DNA from: JBCCXL01 sp039191605
Lineage (GTDB): Bacteria > Acidobacteriota > Thermoanaerobaculia > Multivoradales > JAHZIX01
NCBI GenBank assembly: GCA_039191605.1
Contig: JBCCXL010000012.1
Location: 1-64,000 of the forward strand
DNA: 64,000 bases
Direction of reading: 5' to 3'
Shown here one piece after another: positions 25,474 to 34,531 of the stretch (positions are counted from its first letter, which is position 1; every line of letters begins with the position of its first letter). The position numbers and the translations under genes are program-made. Under the pieces are notes generated by a model, which was not told the origin of the DNA, did not search any database, and saw only the letters and a list, made by a program, of their open reading frames with translations.

Positions 25474-26715
25474 ATGACTTTCACCGTCAGAGACCCTATC
25501 CACGGCTTCATTCGGGCCGATGAGCTGGAAACCGCCCTGATTTCCAGCCGCCCGATGCAGCGTCTGCGCTACGTGCGGCAGCTGGGCTTTACCTATCTGG
25601 TCTTTCCCGGCGCGGAGCACAGTCGCTTCAGTCACGTTCTGGGCGCCATGGAGCTCGCCGGGCGGGTCTACGATCGCCTCGCGGACTCCCCCGAAGGCCG
25701 GGCTCTCGACTTGCCCCGGGGACCGGACGCCCACCAGCGTCGGCTGGTGCGGGCGGCGGCGCTGCTTCACGACGTCGGCCACGCCCCTTTTAGCCACTCG
25801 GCGGAGTCGGAATTCGAGGGGGAGATCGACCACGAGGAGATGACCCGGCTGCTGCTGGATCTGCCGGATGTGCGGGATGCTTTCGCCCGCTATGGCAAGA
25901 ACAGCCAGGGGGACGAGCTTACCGTCGAGGAAGTGCAGCGCCTGCTGCGGGGCGGCACCGACGGTCAGCAGCGGCTGCTCTACGAGGTGATCTCCGGCGA
26001 GCTGGACGTCGACAAGATGGACTACCTGCTGCGGGACACCCTGTACTGCGGCGTGCGCTACGGCAGCTACGACATCGACCGTCTGCTGGAGACCCTGCGC
26101 CCGGTGGAGATCGAGGAGGAATCCCGCTGGGGCCTAGGGATCGCCGAGGGAGGGCTGCACACCCTAGAGGCGCTGATTCTGGCGCGCTACTACATGTTCA
26201 CCCAGGTCTACTACAACGTCACCGGTAAGGTGCTGGAGCTGCATTTCGCCGGCTGGCTGCAGTCAGAAGACCGCCGCTGGCCGCAGCACGCGGAGGATTT
26301 CCTGCTGCAGGACGACGTTTCCACCATGGCGGCGATGAGGCAGAGCGCCGCGGCGGACAACGTCCACGCCCTGGCGATCACCGAGCGCCGCCGCTACGGC
26401 CTGGCCTTCGAGACTCTGGAGCACCTGAGCGAAGAAGAAGAGCGCGCCTTCGATGATCTGGTCGCCGATACCGAGGCTGAATTCGGCGCCGATCAGCTGC
26501 TGTGGGTGAAGTCCTCCAAGAACCCCCACAAGCTCGCCACCAGCGGCGTACGGGTGCTGCGGGGCGACGGCTCCAGCGTTCTGGCTCACGAGGCCAGCCA
26601 CTTCATCGGCGGCCTCACCCGCATCAGTCGCTGCCGGATCTACGCCCCGAAGCACCTCTCCCGTCGGGTGCGAGAGATGGCGGAATCCCGCTGGAAAGAG
26701 CTCGTCTCGAGCTGA
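25474..26715 (+). CDS. HD-domain phosphohydrolase (dGTPase/SAMHD1-like)
   Basis: The 413-residue protein starts DPIHGFI and has the HD metal motif: His in SRFSHVLGA (His54), the His99-Asp100 pair in LLHDVGHAPFSH, and a downstream Asp in DVDKMDYLLRD. This is the architecture of YdhJ/SAMHD1-type HD phosphohydrolases, several of which hydrolyse dNTPs; the actual substrate is not known. No Shine-Dalgarno sequence is seen; TATCAT lies 8 bases before the ATG, suggesting leaderless transcription. The stop is followed by degenerate copies of a GATCTGAGCCCGTCTC-type element up to 26790. Confidence 0.93.
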   Translation: MTFTVRDPIHGFIRADELETALISSRPMQRLRYVRQLGFTYLVFPGAEHSRFSHVLGAMELAGRVYDRLADSPEGRALDLPRGPDAHQRRLVRAAALLHDVGHAPFSHSAESEFEGEIDHEEMTRLLLDLPDVRDAFARYGKNSQGDELTVEEVQRLLRGGTDGQQRLLYEVISGELDVDKMDYLLRDTLYCGVRYGSYDIDRLLETLRPVEIEEESRWGLGIAEGGLHTLEALILARYYMFTQVYYNVTGKVLELHFAGWLQSEDRRWPQHAEDFLLQDDVSTMAAMRQSAAADNVHALAITERRRYGLAFETLEHLSEEEERAFDDLVADTEAEFGADQLLWVKSSKNPHKLATSGVRVLRGDGSSVLAHEASHFIGGLTRISRCRIYAPKHLSRRVREMAESRWKELVSS

Positions 26716-26806
26716 GTCTGTCCTGATCTGAGCCCGTCTCGATCCAAGGTCGCCTCGATCTGAGCCCTAGTCGATCTGAGCTCGTCTCGCTGGCGAACCC
26801 TCCCCC

Positions 26807-28147
26807 ATGGAGCTTTCGTCGATCTGGATTCTCTCGCTCTCGTGGGGCCCTTCCGCACCCATGCTCTGGGCTGCCCTAGAAGTATTAGGTCTCTCTCTCG
26901 TCGCCCTCGGCTGCGCCATGCGCGTGCTGTGGGCGCTGCGGGGTGCCCGCAATGCTCGGTCGGTGCCGACCCTGCGCGAAGAGGCGGAAGGCCTCGGGGA
27001 TCTGGTCGAGAGCCTGGCGACAAGTCAGCCGGCGGGGGACGGACCACGGCTCGTCGCCGTCGTGCCGGCGCGGGACGAAGAGGCCGCCATCGAGGCAGCG
27101 CTACGCACCTTCCTCGACCAGGATCTGCAGGGCATGGAAGTGGTGGTGGTCAACGACCGCTCCAGCGACGGCACCGGAGCCCTGCTCGCAGCTCTCGCCC
27201 AAGAGGAACCACGGTTGACGGTGGTGGAAGTCGATCACCTGCCGGAAGGCTGGCTGGGGAAGGTCCACGCACTAGAGCAGGGCTGCCGCACGACGGTGGC
27301 CCAAGAGGCCGACTACCTTCTCTTCGCCGATGCCGACGTCCACCTCGCCCCCGGCGCCCTGCGGCGGTCGGTGGCCCTGTGCGAGGCTCGCGGCCTCGAT
27401 CACCTCACCCTGCTGCCGGACCTGCGGGCCGGAACCTTCCTCCAATCCGTTGTGCTCTGGGTCTTCGGCGCCCTGCTCCTGGGCCGCTACGACCTCTCCG
27501 CCGCGGGCTCCGAACAAGCTGAAGCTCGAGAGACTAAGTCCCAGGGGAAGAAGAAACGCTCCCAAGCCGTCGGCGTCGGCGCCTTCAACCTGGTGCGCCG
27601 CAGCGCCTTCGACGACACCCCCGGCTTCAAGCACCTGCGCCTGGAAGTGGTCGACGACGTCGCCCTCGGCCAGATGATGGCCAAGAGCGGCCACCGCACC
27701 GCCGCCCGGCTCGCTCCAGAAGATGTCTACCTCGACTGGTACGGCTCCCTGCCGGCGATGATCCGCGGCCTCGAGAAAAACGCCTTCGCCGCCGCCGCCT
27801 TCAGCCTCCCGCGCCTCGCCGTCGCCGTGATCATGTGCACCCTCCTCTCCCTGTCTCCCCTCGCCGCCCTGATCCTCGGCATCCCCCAAGCCCTCGCCGG
27901 CACCCCCTGCACCTTCCTCGCCCTCGCCGTTCTCGTTGCCCTCACCCACGCCTACTCTGCTCAGATCTACCACCAGCGCCTCCAGGCCCCACGGCTTCCT
28001 GCCCTCTTCACCGCTGCGGGACTTCTCCTATGCGCCTTCATCGCCCTGCGTTCCGCCGTTCTGACCTTGCGGCGCGGCGGCATCCGCTGGCGCGAGACCT
28101 TCTATCCGCTGGCGGATCTCAGGGAAGGGCGGCGGGTGGAGCTGTAA
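26807..28147 (+). CDS. Family 2 glycosyltransferase, HpnB-like
   Basis: The 446-residue protein has an N-terminal membrane anchor (about residues 20-43), a GT-A domain (75-300) and about three C-terminal membrane segments (330-425). GT2 motifs include VVPARDEEAAIEAAL, the nucleotide-binding VVVVNDRSSDGT and the metal-binding DAD in YLLFADADVH. PEGWLGKVHALEQG is characteristic of the hopanoid-associated HpnB / carotenoid-type subgroup. Substrate is undetermined, and no hopanoid or carotenoid genes are close. A Lys-rich insertion lies near residue 240. It follows the HD gene at 91 bases and is convergent with fadA. Confidence 0.88.
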   Translation: MELSSIWILSLSWGPSAPMLWAALEVLGLSLVALGCAMRVLWALRGARNARSVPTLREEAEGLGDLVESLATSQPAGDGPRLVAVVPARDEEAAIEAALRTFLDQDLQGMEVVVVNDRSSDGTGALLAALAQEEPRLTVVEVDHLPEGWLGKVHALEQGCRTTVAQEADYLLFADADVHLAPGALRRSVALCEARGLDHLTLLPDLRAGTFLQSVVLWVFGALLLGRYDLSAAGSEQAEARETKSQGKKKRSQAVGVGAFNLVRRSAFDDTPGFKHLRLEVVDDVALGQMMAKSGHRTAARLAPEDVYLDWYGSLPAMIRGLEKNAFAAAAFSLPRLAVAVIMCTLLSLSPLAALILGIPQALAGTPCTFLALAVLVALTHAYSAQIYHQRLQAPRLPALFTAAGLLLCAFIALRSAVLTLRRGGIRWRETFYPLADLREGRRVEL

Positions 28148-28182
28148 GCCACACCGGTATGAGGCAGCAGTGCCCGAATCAA

Positions 28183-28337
28183 GGTGCCAGGGACCTTCCC
28201 AAGCTGTAGGAATTCAGGGTGCCAGGGACCTTCCCAAGCTGTAGGAATGAGGGTGCCAGGGACCTTCCCTTGAGAGGTGAGAGGAGGTGCCAGGGACCTT
28301 CCCAAGCTGTAGGAATGAGGGTGCCAGGGACTTTCCC
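28183..28337 (+). repeat. 34-bp-period REP-like array 2 (5 units)
   Basis: The core GGTGCCAGGGACCTTCCC begins at 28183, 28218, 28252, 28286 and 28320 (the last with ACTTTCCC), so spacing is 34-35 bp. The spacers are mostly AAGCTGTAGGAATGAG and differ completely from those of the array at 1-263. The first copy is flanked by AA, making AAGGT...ACCTT inverted ends around one G-G mismatch. It sits between convergent genes. Confidence 0.92.
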
Positions 28338-28354
28338 AAGAGGTTGATTTCAAC

Positions 28355-28388
28355 CAAAAACGGCCGCCGGCAAGGAGCCAGCGGCCGT
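28355..28388 (-). terminator. Intrinsic terminator after fadA
   Basis: On the minus strand ACGGCCGC, a mismatch, then GGC...GCC and GCGGCCGT form a stem of about 11 pairs (28360-28388), followed by TTTTTGG (28360-28354). Confidence 0.82.
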
Positions 28389-28425
28389 GGAATCAGCTCT
28401 CGAGGAGCCGCGGGTTGGGCGTTGC

Positions 28426-29604
28426 TCAGGCGGCGCGTTCGAGGAGGTAGGCGAAGCCCATGCCGCCGCCGATGCACATGGTGACGATGCCGCGCTGGGC
28501 GCCGCGGGCCTTGAGCTCGGAGAGGAGCTTGACGGTGAGCACGGCGCCGGTGGCGCCGAGGGGATGGCCGGAGGCGATGGCGCCGCCGTTGACGTTGACC
28601 TTGTCGGCGTCGAGGCCGAGCTCGCGCATGCAGTAGAGGGCTTGGGAGGCGAAGGCCTCGTTGAGCTCGAAGAGATCGATGTCGTCGACGCTGAGGCCGG
28701 TGCGGGAGAGCAGCTTCGGTACCGCGGCCACCGGGCCGATGCCCATGACGTCGGGCTCGACGCCGGCTACCGCCCAGTGACGCAGGGTGGCGATGGGCGT
28801 AAGGCCCAGCTCTTCGGCCTTGCGGCGGGACATCACCACCACCGCGCCGGCGCCGTCGCTCATCTGGGAGGAGGTGCCGGCGGTGACGGTGCCGCGGGGG
28901 TTGAAGGCCGGGCGCAGCCGGCCGAGAACCTCCAGGGAGGTGTCGGCGCGGGGGCCTTCATCCTTGTTGAAGGTGACGGTATGCCACTCGCCGCCCTGGT
29001 GGACTTCCACCTCGATGGGCACGATCTGGTCGTCGAACTTACCGGCGCCCTGGGCGGCGACGGCCTTCTGGTGGCTGCCGTAGCCGAAGGCGTCCTGGTC
29101 TTCTCGGGAGACCTCGAAGCGGCGGGCGACCTCCTCCGCGGTGGCGCCCATGGCGTCGTAGGAGGCCGGGGTGGCGTCCATCAGGCCGGGGTCGGCGGAG
29201 GGCTTGTAGCCGCTCATGGGAACGGTGGACATGGACTCCACGCCGCCGGCGATGATCACGTCGGCGTTGCCGGAGCGGATCACGTCCGCCGCCCAGCCGA
29301 TGGTCTGGGATCCGGAGGAGCAGAAGCGGTTGAGGGTGGTGGCGGGAACGCTCACCGGCAGGCCGGCGCGCAGAGCGATGAGGCGGGCCATGTTGAGGCC
29401 CTGCTCGCCTTCCGGCATGGCGCAGCCGAGCATCACGTCGTCGACGTCGGCGGGGTCGAGACCGGGGGTGCGCTCCAGCAGCCCCTGGATCAGCTTGGCG
29501 CCGAATTCCACCGGGTGGGTGTCCTTGAGGGTGCCCTTGTTGGCCTTACCGATGGCCGTGCGGGCGGCGGAGACAATGACGGCTTCCTGCAGATGGTCTT
29601 GCAT
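28426..29604 (-). CDS. fadA: Acetyl-CoA C-acyltransferase (thiolase)
   Basis: A 392-residue thiolase that cleaves 3-ketoacyl-CoA to acetyl-CoA and a shortened acyl-CoA. The nucleophile Cys is in LNRFCSSGSQ. The active-site His is in GGAIASGHPLGATG, and the second catalytic Cys is in MCIGGGMG. AGGAG lies 6 bases before the ATG. It follows the FadN-like gene by 182 bases that contain a hairpin, consistent with one beta-oxidation operon with uneven expression of the two subunits. Confidence 0.95.
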   Translation of the reverse strand: MQDHLQEAVIVSAARTAIGKANKGTLKDTHPVEFGAKLIQGLLERTPGLDPADVDDVMLGCAMPEGEQGLNMARLIALRAGLPVSVPATTLNRFCSSGSQTIGWAADVIRSGNADVIIAGGVESMSTVPMSGYKPSADPGLMDATPASYDAMGATAEEVARRFEVSREDQDAFGYGSHQKAVAAQGAGKFDDQIVPIEVEVHQGGEWHTVTFNKDEGPRADTSLEVLGRLRPAFNPRGTVTAGTSSQMSDGAGAVVVMSRRKAEELGLTPIATLRHWAVAGVEPDVMGIGPVAAVPKLLSRTGLSVDDIDLFELNEAFASQALYCMRELGLDADKVNVNGGAIASGHPLGATGAVLTVKLLSELKARGAQRGIVTMCIGGGMGFAYLLERAA

Positions 29605-29627
29605 GGAAAGCTCCTATTTCTTCAACT

Positions 29628-29648
29628 CCCTCCCCGCGGCGGGGAGGG
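29628..29648 (-). promoter_or_regulatory. Intercistronic hairpin between fadN and fadA
   Basis: CCCTCCCCGC (29628-29637) pairs with GCGGGGAGGG (29639-29648). There is no following T run on the minus strand, so it may stabilise or process the mRNA rather than terminate it. It ends about 24 bases before the fadA start. Confidence 0.5.
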
Positions 29649-29786
29649 CGACTCCCGGCTCAGGGCCGGGGTCTGAGGGATCGGATCTGAAGTTCTGTCG
29701 ACGAGACGGCGTGGGCGAGACCATGGTTCTCGGGAGCCGTCGGATCTCGGGGGCCGCGACCAAGGGGCTCGCGGCAAGGAGTGACC

Positions 29787-32201
29787 TCAGTTACGCAGCG
29801 GCTTGCCGGTCTTCAGCATGTGCTCGATGCGGGCCTGGGTGTTGGCCTCGCCGCACAGGGAGATAAAGGCCTCCCGCTCCAGCTCGAGGATTCGATCCTC
29901 GGAGACCGCCGTGCGGATGGTGCCGTCACCGCCGCAGAAGATGTTGGCCACGTGGGTGCCCACCACCTTGTCGAACTCGGAGATCCAGCCGTTGATGTGC
30001 ATGTTGTGGAGCTGCATCTTCAGGGTGGCGATGCCGGCGCGGCCGGGCAGGTGGAAGGTGCGCGGCAGCGGACGGCGGTAGCCGGCGTCGGCGAGGGCGC
30101 GGGCCAGGCTCTTGGCGCTCGCCAGCTGACGGTCGCGGTTGAGGTCCACCAGGTCGCCGGCGCCCAGGAAGCCGAGCTTTCGGGCGTGATCGGCGGAGGT
30201 CGAGACCTTCGCCATGGCCACCGTCTCGAAGGCCTTCTTCACCGCGCCGAGGTTGTCCAGCTCCGGCTTGGAGCCGGCTTCGGCGAAGCGCTGCAGCAGG
30301 AACAGGGTGCCGCCGCCGGCGGGAATCAGGCCGACGCCGACCTCCACCAGGCCCATGTAGGTCTCGGCATGGGCGACGATGGCGTCGCCGCCGAGGGTGA
30401 CCTCGGCACCGCCGCCGAGGGCGTAGCCGAAGGGCGCGGTGACCACCGGAATGGAGGCCCGCTGCAGGCTGGTGGTGGCGTGCTGGAACTGCTGGATCAG
30501 GGTGTCGAGGGTCTCCCACTGCTCCGCCTTGGCGGCCTGCAGGATGCCCGCGAGGTTGGCGCCGGCGGAGAAGTTCTCCCCCTGGTGGTGCACCACCAGG
30601 GCGTCGAAGTTGCGCTCCGCGTGGGCCAAGCCTTCGAGAATGCCGGTGAGCATCTGGTCGTCCAGCGGATTCATCTTCGGCTGGAAGCGGGAGCGGAAGG
30701 CGATGCCGGCGACGCCGTCGCCGAGGTCGAAGAGCTTGGCGGAATCATTCTGGTAGACGACCTTGTCGGCCTTCTCCAGCTCGTCGAGCACCAGGAAGCC
30801 GGCGGGGCGGTCGACGGGGATGTAGCCCTCGCTGCGGGGGTCGTACATCTCCTTGCCGGCAGCGCCGTAGCGATAGAAGGAAGAGTGACCCGCGGCGAGC
30901 ATCGCCTCCACCCAGGGGGCCGGGGCGCTGCCGTCGGCCTTCATGCGCTCCACGGTGTCGGCGACGCCGAGGGCGTCCCAGGCCTCGAAGGGGCCGAGCT
31001 CCCAGCTGTAGCCCCAGCGCACCGCGCGATCGATGTCCGCCACCGTGTCGGCGACCTCACCGAAGCGGTTGCTGCTGTAGGCCAGGGTCTCGCGGATCAG
31101 GCGCCAGGCGAAGACGCCGGCGCGATCGTCGGCGTTCACCGTCGCCTTCAGCCGCTCGCCGGGATCGTGGATCTTCTTGGCGGCCTTCAGGCTCGGGGCG
31201 TCCGGGCGCTGGCGGTCGCGGTACTCGCCGGTGGTCCAGTCCAGCACCTGGAGGTTCTTCTTGCCGCCGGAGCGGTCCATGCGGAAAAAGCCGAAGCCGC
31301 TCTTGCGGCCCAGGGCGCCGCGGGCCTGCATCTGCTGCACGAAGTCCGGGGCGGTGTAGTAGGCCTGCCCCTCATCGTCGGGAGCACCCTCTCGGGAGGT
31401 ACGGAAAGTGTGCAGCAGGGTGTCGACGCCCACCAGGTCGGCGGTGCCGAAGGTCGCGCTCTTGGGGCGGGCGAGGGGGGCGCCGGAGATGGTGTCGACC
31501 TCGTCGATCTGGTATCCCAGCTCCACCATCGCCGACATGGTGGCGGCGAAGTTGAAGACGCCGATTCGGTTGGCGACGAAGTTCGGCGTGTCCTTGCCGA
31601 AGACGATGCCCTTGCCCAGCACTCGGCTGCCGAAGTCAGCGACGGTGTCGATGATCTCCTGGTCGGTGTCCGGGCCGGCCACCAGCTCCAGCAGGCGCAT
31701 GTAGCGCACCGGGTTGAAGAAGTGGGTCACCAGGAAGTGGCGACGGAACTCCTCGCTGCGACCCTCCAGCATGTCCCGCAGGGCGATGCCGGAGGTGTTG
31801 GAGGTGACGATAGTGCCGGGCTCCCAGATCTCCTCGACCTTGGAGAAGACCTGCTGCTTGATGTCCAGGCGCTCGACCACCACCTCGACGATCCAGTCGC
31901 ATTCCCGCAGGCGCTCCCAGTCGTCCTCGAAGTTTCCGGTCTCGATGAGGGCCGCTCGGCCCGGATCCATCAGCAGCGCGGGCTTGGACTTCAGGAGGTT
32001 TTTCATACCGCCCTGGACGACTCGGTTGCGCACCGCGCCGTCCTCGAGGCTGAGCCCCTTGGCGCGCTCCTCGTCCGTTAATCCGCCTGGGGCGATGTCC
32101 AGCATCAGCACCGGCACGCTGGCGTTGGCCAGGTGGGCGGCGATGCCGGAGCCCATCAGGCCGGAACCCAGAACGCCTACTTTTTTGATTTGTCGGGCCA
32201 T
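29787..32201 (-). CDS. fadN: 3-hydroxyacyl-CoA dehydrogenase / enoyl-CoA hydratase (FadN-type)
   Basis: An 804-residue bifunctional beta-oxidation enzyme in the FadN order: NAD-binding dehydrogenase domain first (VGVLGSGLMGSGIA at about 8-21), dehydrogenase C-terminal domains in the middle (for example DTPNFVANRIGV), and the enoyl-CoA hydratase/crotonase domain last (YALGGGAEVTLGGDAIVAHA, then GLIPAGGGT). E. coli FadB has the reverse order. It hydrates enoyl-CoA and oxidises the resulting 3-hydroxyacyl-CoA. GAGGAGGT lies 8 bases before the ATG. With fadA it forms the classic FadN-FadA pair and is divergent from an acyl-CoA dehydrogenase group. Confidence 0.94.
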   Translation of the reverse strand: MARQIKKVGVLGSGLMGSGIAAHLANASVPVLMLDIAPGGLTDEERAKGLSLEDGAVRNRVVQGGMKNLLKSKPALLMDPGRAALIETGNFEDDWERLRECDWIVEVVVERLDIKQQVFSKVEEIWEPGTIVTSNTSGIALRDMLEGRSEEFRRHFLVTHFFNPVRYMRLLELVAGPDTDQEIIDTVADFGSRVLGKGIVFGKDTPNFVANRIGVFNFAATMSAMVELGYQIDEVDTISGAPLARPKSATFGTADLVGVDTLLHTFRTSREGAPDDEGQAYYTAPDFVQQMQARGALGRKSGFGFFRMDRSGGKKNLQVLDWTTGEYRDRQRPDAPSLKAAKKIHDPGERLKATVNADDRAGVFAWRLIRETLAYSSNRFGEVADTVADIDRAVRWGYSWELGPFEAWDALGVADTVERMKADGSAPAPWVEAMLAAGHSSFYRYGAAGKEMYDPRSEGYIPVDRPAGFLVLDELEKADKVVYQNDSAKLFDLGDGVAGIAFRSRFQPKMNPLDDQMLTGILEGLAHAERNFDALVVHHQGENFSAGANLAGILQAAKAEQWETLDTLIQQFQHATTSLQRASIPVVTAPFGYALGGGAEVTLGGDAIVAHAETYMGLVEVGVGLIPAGGGTLFLLQRFAEAGSKPELDNLGAVKKAFETVAMAKVSTSADHARKLGFLGAGDLVDLNRDRQLASAKSLARALADAGYRRPLPRTFHLPGRAGIATLKMQLHNMHINGWISEFDKVVGTHVANIFCGGDGTIRTAVSEDRILELEREAFISLCGEANTQARIEHMLKTGKPLRN

Positions 32202-32571
32202 TCGATGAAACCTCCTCGGGTCTTCGTCATGCGTCCAGAAACCACTCGCGACGCGCCGGGCGGCGAGCTGGCTCCGGGAGCCAGTCTAGGAAACCAGTCG
32301 AGAGAGCTGGTCTCGAGAGTGAATCTCGTAGAAAGCGGATCGGTGGTGCGGGCGGCGAGCCCGCGAAGGCGGGGGCGCGGTAGGACACATCAGAGGCCAA
32401 ACTCGCGCTGGCTCCATCCTATCTCGTCTCGCCATGCCGCGCAGCGGCATAGAATAGACTTTTGCCTCTAACGCCCCATCATCTACAGGATACGTGCCCC
32501 GAATGGCTCTGGATGGAGGACCCGCTACGGTGTTCCTCTCCCAGGGCAGCGAGAAGGGAAGGGCTTCTACT
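32202..32571. other. 370-bp divergent control region, fadN / VOC gene
   Basis: No gene is supported. The region separates the two fatty-acid transcription units. It contains the palindrome at 32434-32450 next to TAGAAT/TATTCT-like hexamers on either strand (32450-32456), and degenerate GAGCTGGTCTC-type repeats near 32265-32320. Confidence 0.5.
32434..32450. promoter_or_regulatory. 17-bp palindrome, possible operator
   Basis: ATGCCGC-GCA-GCGGCAT is a perfect 7+7 inverted repeat abutting a TAGAAT (plus) and TATTCT (minus) hexamer. Its place between divergent fatty-acid genes fits a repressor site, but no regulator is encoded nearby and I found no convincing -35 on either strand. Confidence 0.35.
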
Positions 32572-33123
32572 ATGCGACTCAATCAGGTCACTCTGCCGGC
32601 GCGGGATGTCGAGCGCTCTACCCGCTTCTACCTGCTCTTGGGGCTGCATCTCATCGTCGATGCGGCCCCTCGCTACGTGCGCTTTGAATGTCCTCCGGAC
32701 GCGATGCCGCAGGGGGACGGGAAAGGGGCCGAGGGCGCGGCGGCAGAAGGCGGTGGAGGTGGCTTGGCGGCGGGACCGCCTAGCACCCTCTCCCTGCACC
32801 GGGAGGTCTTTCCGGAGCCGGCTGCCGCCGCGGCCTTGCCGGGGATCACCCTCTACTTCGAGGTGATCGACGTAGATGCCGAAGTGGAGAGGCTGCGGGT
32901 GGCGGGAGTGGAGATCGAGTCCGAGCCTCAGGATCAGCGCTGGCTGTGGCGAGAAGCCTCGGTGCGGGATCCCGACGGTCATCGAATCATCCTCTACCAC
33001 GCCGGTGAGGCGCGCCGCTTTCCTCCCTGGCGTCTGGACCCGCCGCGGCGTGGAGCCGAGCCGACAGATGGGACCGCGGTGACGGATGGTGCGCTGGCGG
33101 ATGGTGCGTCCTCGAAGAACTAG
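32572..33123 (+). CDS. VOC (glyoxalase/bleomycin-resistance) family protein
   Basis: From the ATG at 32572 (purine-rich GAGAAGGGAAGGG upstream) the protein has 183 residues. Two beta-alpha-beta-beta-beta halves of the VOC fold are visible: LNQVTLPARDVERSTRFYLLLGL at the start and the closing VRDPDGHRIILYH. A Gly/Ala-rich insertion lies at about residues 45-65. The usual first His ligand is replaced by Asn/Gln, so metal binding is uncertain. The end carries a tandemly repeated DGTAVTDGALADGAS tail. It may be cotranscribed with the acyl-CoA dehydrogenase 130 bases downstream. Confidence 0.8.
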   Translation: MRLNQVTLPARDVERSTRFYLLLGLHLIVDAAPRYVRFECPPDAMPQGDGKGAEGAAAEGGGGGLAAGPPSTLSLHREVFPEPAAAAALPGITLYFEVIDVDAEVERLRVAGVEIESEPQDQRWLWREASVRDPDGHRIILYHAGEARRFPPWRLDPPRRGAEPTDGTAVTDGALADGASSKN

Positions 33124-33253
33124 GCTGATCACCGAGAGCATTCGCCGGGAATCGCCGCAGCGAGGGTGTCGGCTGCCTCGCTGGATTTCGTGAGAGGATC
33201 AGCGCACCTTTTTGCCGCCTTTTCCCCTTCATCCTCCCTCTCGCGGAGCTGCC

Positions 33254-34531
33254 ATGGCCCCAACCTCCACCGCGACCGAAACCCCCGCGACCGAAATCAC
33301 CAGCGCACCAGCTGCTGCCGAAGGCTCTCCTGCCGCGAGTATCGAGACCCTGCTCGAGACCGCCCGGCGTTTCCTCGAACAGGAGGTCTATCCCCGGGAG
33401 GCCCAATGGCTGGCTCGCCCCTTTGCGGAGCTGGAAGCCGAAGAGCTGCCGGCGCTGCGGCGGGAGGCGCAGCGCCGCGGTCTGTGGCTGCCCCAGATCC
33501 CTCGCGAGCACGGTGGCGGCGGTCTCTCCATGCTGGACTTCGGCCGCTTGGGGGAGGTGCTGGGAAGCAGCCCTCTGGGGCATTATCTGTGCAACTGTCA
33601 GGCCCCCGATGCGGGCAACATGGAGGTCCTGCTGGAATACGCCACGGCGGCTCAGCAGGAGCGTTTTCTCACCCCCCTGCTGGCCGGAGAGACCCGCAGC
33701 TGCTTCGCCATGACCGAACCGGCGCGGGCCGGATCCAACCCGGTGTGGATGGACACCACCGCGACTCGCGACGGTGACGAGTGGGTGATCTCCGGGCGCA
33801 AGTGGTTCACCTCCGGGGCGGACGGCGCGTCCTTTTCCGTGGTGATGGCGGTGACCGACGCCGAGGGGCCGAGGCATCGGCGCGCCAGCCTCTTTCTGGT
33901 GCCCACCGACACCCCCGGCTTCCGGCTGGTGCGCAATGTTCCGGTGCTCGGCCACGACGGCAGCGGCTGGGCCAGCCACGGCGAGGTGGAATTCGACGAA
34001 TGCCGGGTTCCGGCGGATCATCTGCTGGGGGGCATCGGCGACGGATTCACCATCGCCCAGGCGCGCCTCGGGCCGGGACGGATCCATCACTGCATGCGCT
34101 GGCTGGGGATCTGCGAGCGCAGTCTCGACCTGCTCTGCCAGCGCGCCGTGGACCGCGAGCTGGCGCCGGGGGAAACCCTCGCCCAGCAGCAGACGGTGCA
34201 GACTTGGATCGCCGACAGCCGCGCCGAGATCGACGCCGCCCGGCTGCTGGTGCTCGACGCCGCCCACGCGATGGATCGCGACGGCGCCCGGGCGGCGCGG
34301 CGGCAGATCTCCCAGATCAAATTCTTCGTCGCCGGGGTGATGGACCGAGTGGTAGACCGGGCGGTTCAGACCTGGGGAGCGGCGGGCCTCACCGACGCCA
34401 CGGTGCTGTCCTGGTTCTACACCCAGGAGCGTGGCGCGAGAATTTACGACGGCCCTGACGAGGTGCACCGTAAGGTGGTGGCGAGGCAGGTGCTGAAGGG
34501 CTATACGCCCACTGCGGAGGGCAGCCCATGA
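33254..34531 (+). CDS. Acyl-CoA dehydrogenase (ACAD10/11-like)
   Basis: FAD-dependent acyl-CoA dehydrogenase of 425 residues from the ATG at 33254 (GGAG 5 bases upstream; an earlier ATG adds 14 low-complexity residues). The flavin/substrate signature CFAMTEPARAGSNP and the C-terminal WGAAGLTDATVLSWFYTQERGARIYDGPDEVH pattern fit the ACAD10/ACAD11 branch. The next gene is the ACAD10/11-type kinase domain, overlapping by ATGA, so the pair is a split version of the fused animal protein. It introduces a double bond into an acyl-CoA and passes electrons to ETF. Confidence 0.93.
   Translation: MAPTSTATETPATEITSAPAAAEGSPAASIETLLETARRFLEQEVYPREAQWLARPFAELEAEELPALRREAQRRGLWLPQIPREHGGGGLSMLDFGRLGEVLGSSPLGHYLCNCQAPDAGNMEVLLEYATAAQQERFLTPLLAGETRSCFAMTEPARAGSNPVWMDTTATRDGDEWVISGRKWFTSGADGASFSVVMAVTDAEGPRHRRASLFLVPTDTPGFRLVRNVPVLGHDGSGWASHGEVEFDECRVPADHLLGGIGDGFTIAQARLGPGRIHHCMRWLGICERSLDLLCQRAVDRELAPGETLAQQQTVQTWIADSRAEIDAARLLVLDAAHAMDRDGARAARRQISQIKFFVAGVMDRVVDRAVQTWGAAGLTDATVLSWFYTQERGARIYDGPDEVHRKVVARQVLKGYTPTAEGSP

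Noticed and set aside
28183..28337. A CRISPR-like array
   Set aside because: The period and palindromic core recall CRISPR, but spacers are repeated within each array, are only 16 bp, and no cas gene is present.
29781..32081. A 766-codon plus-strand frame
   Set aside because: Exactly antisense to fadN; composition is His/Gln/Gly-rich and without any recognisable domain.
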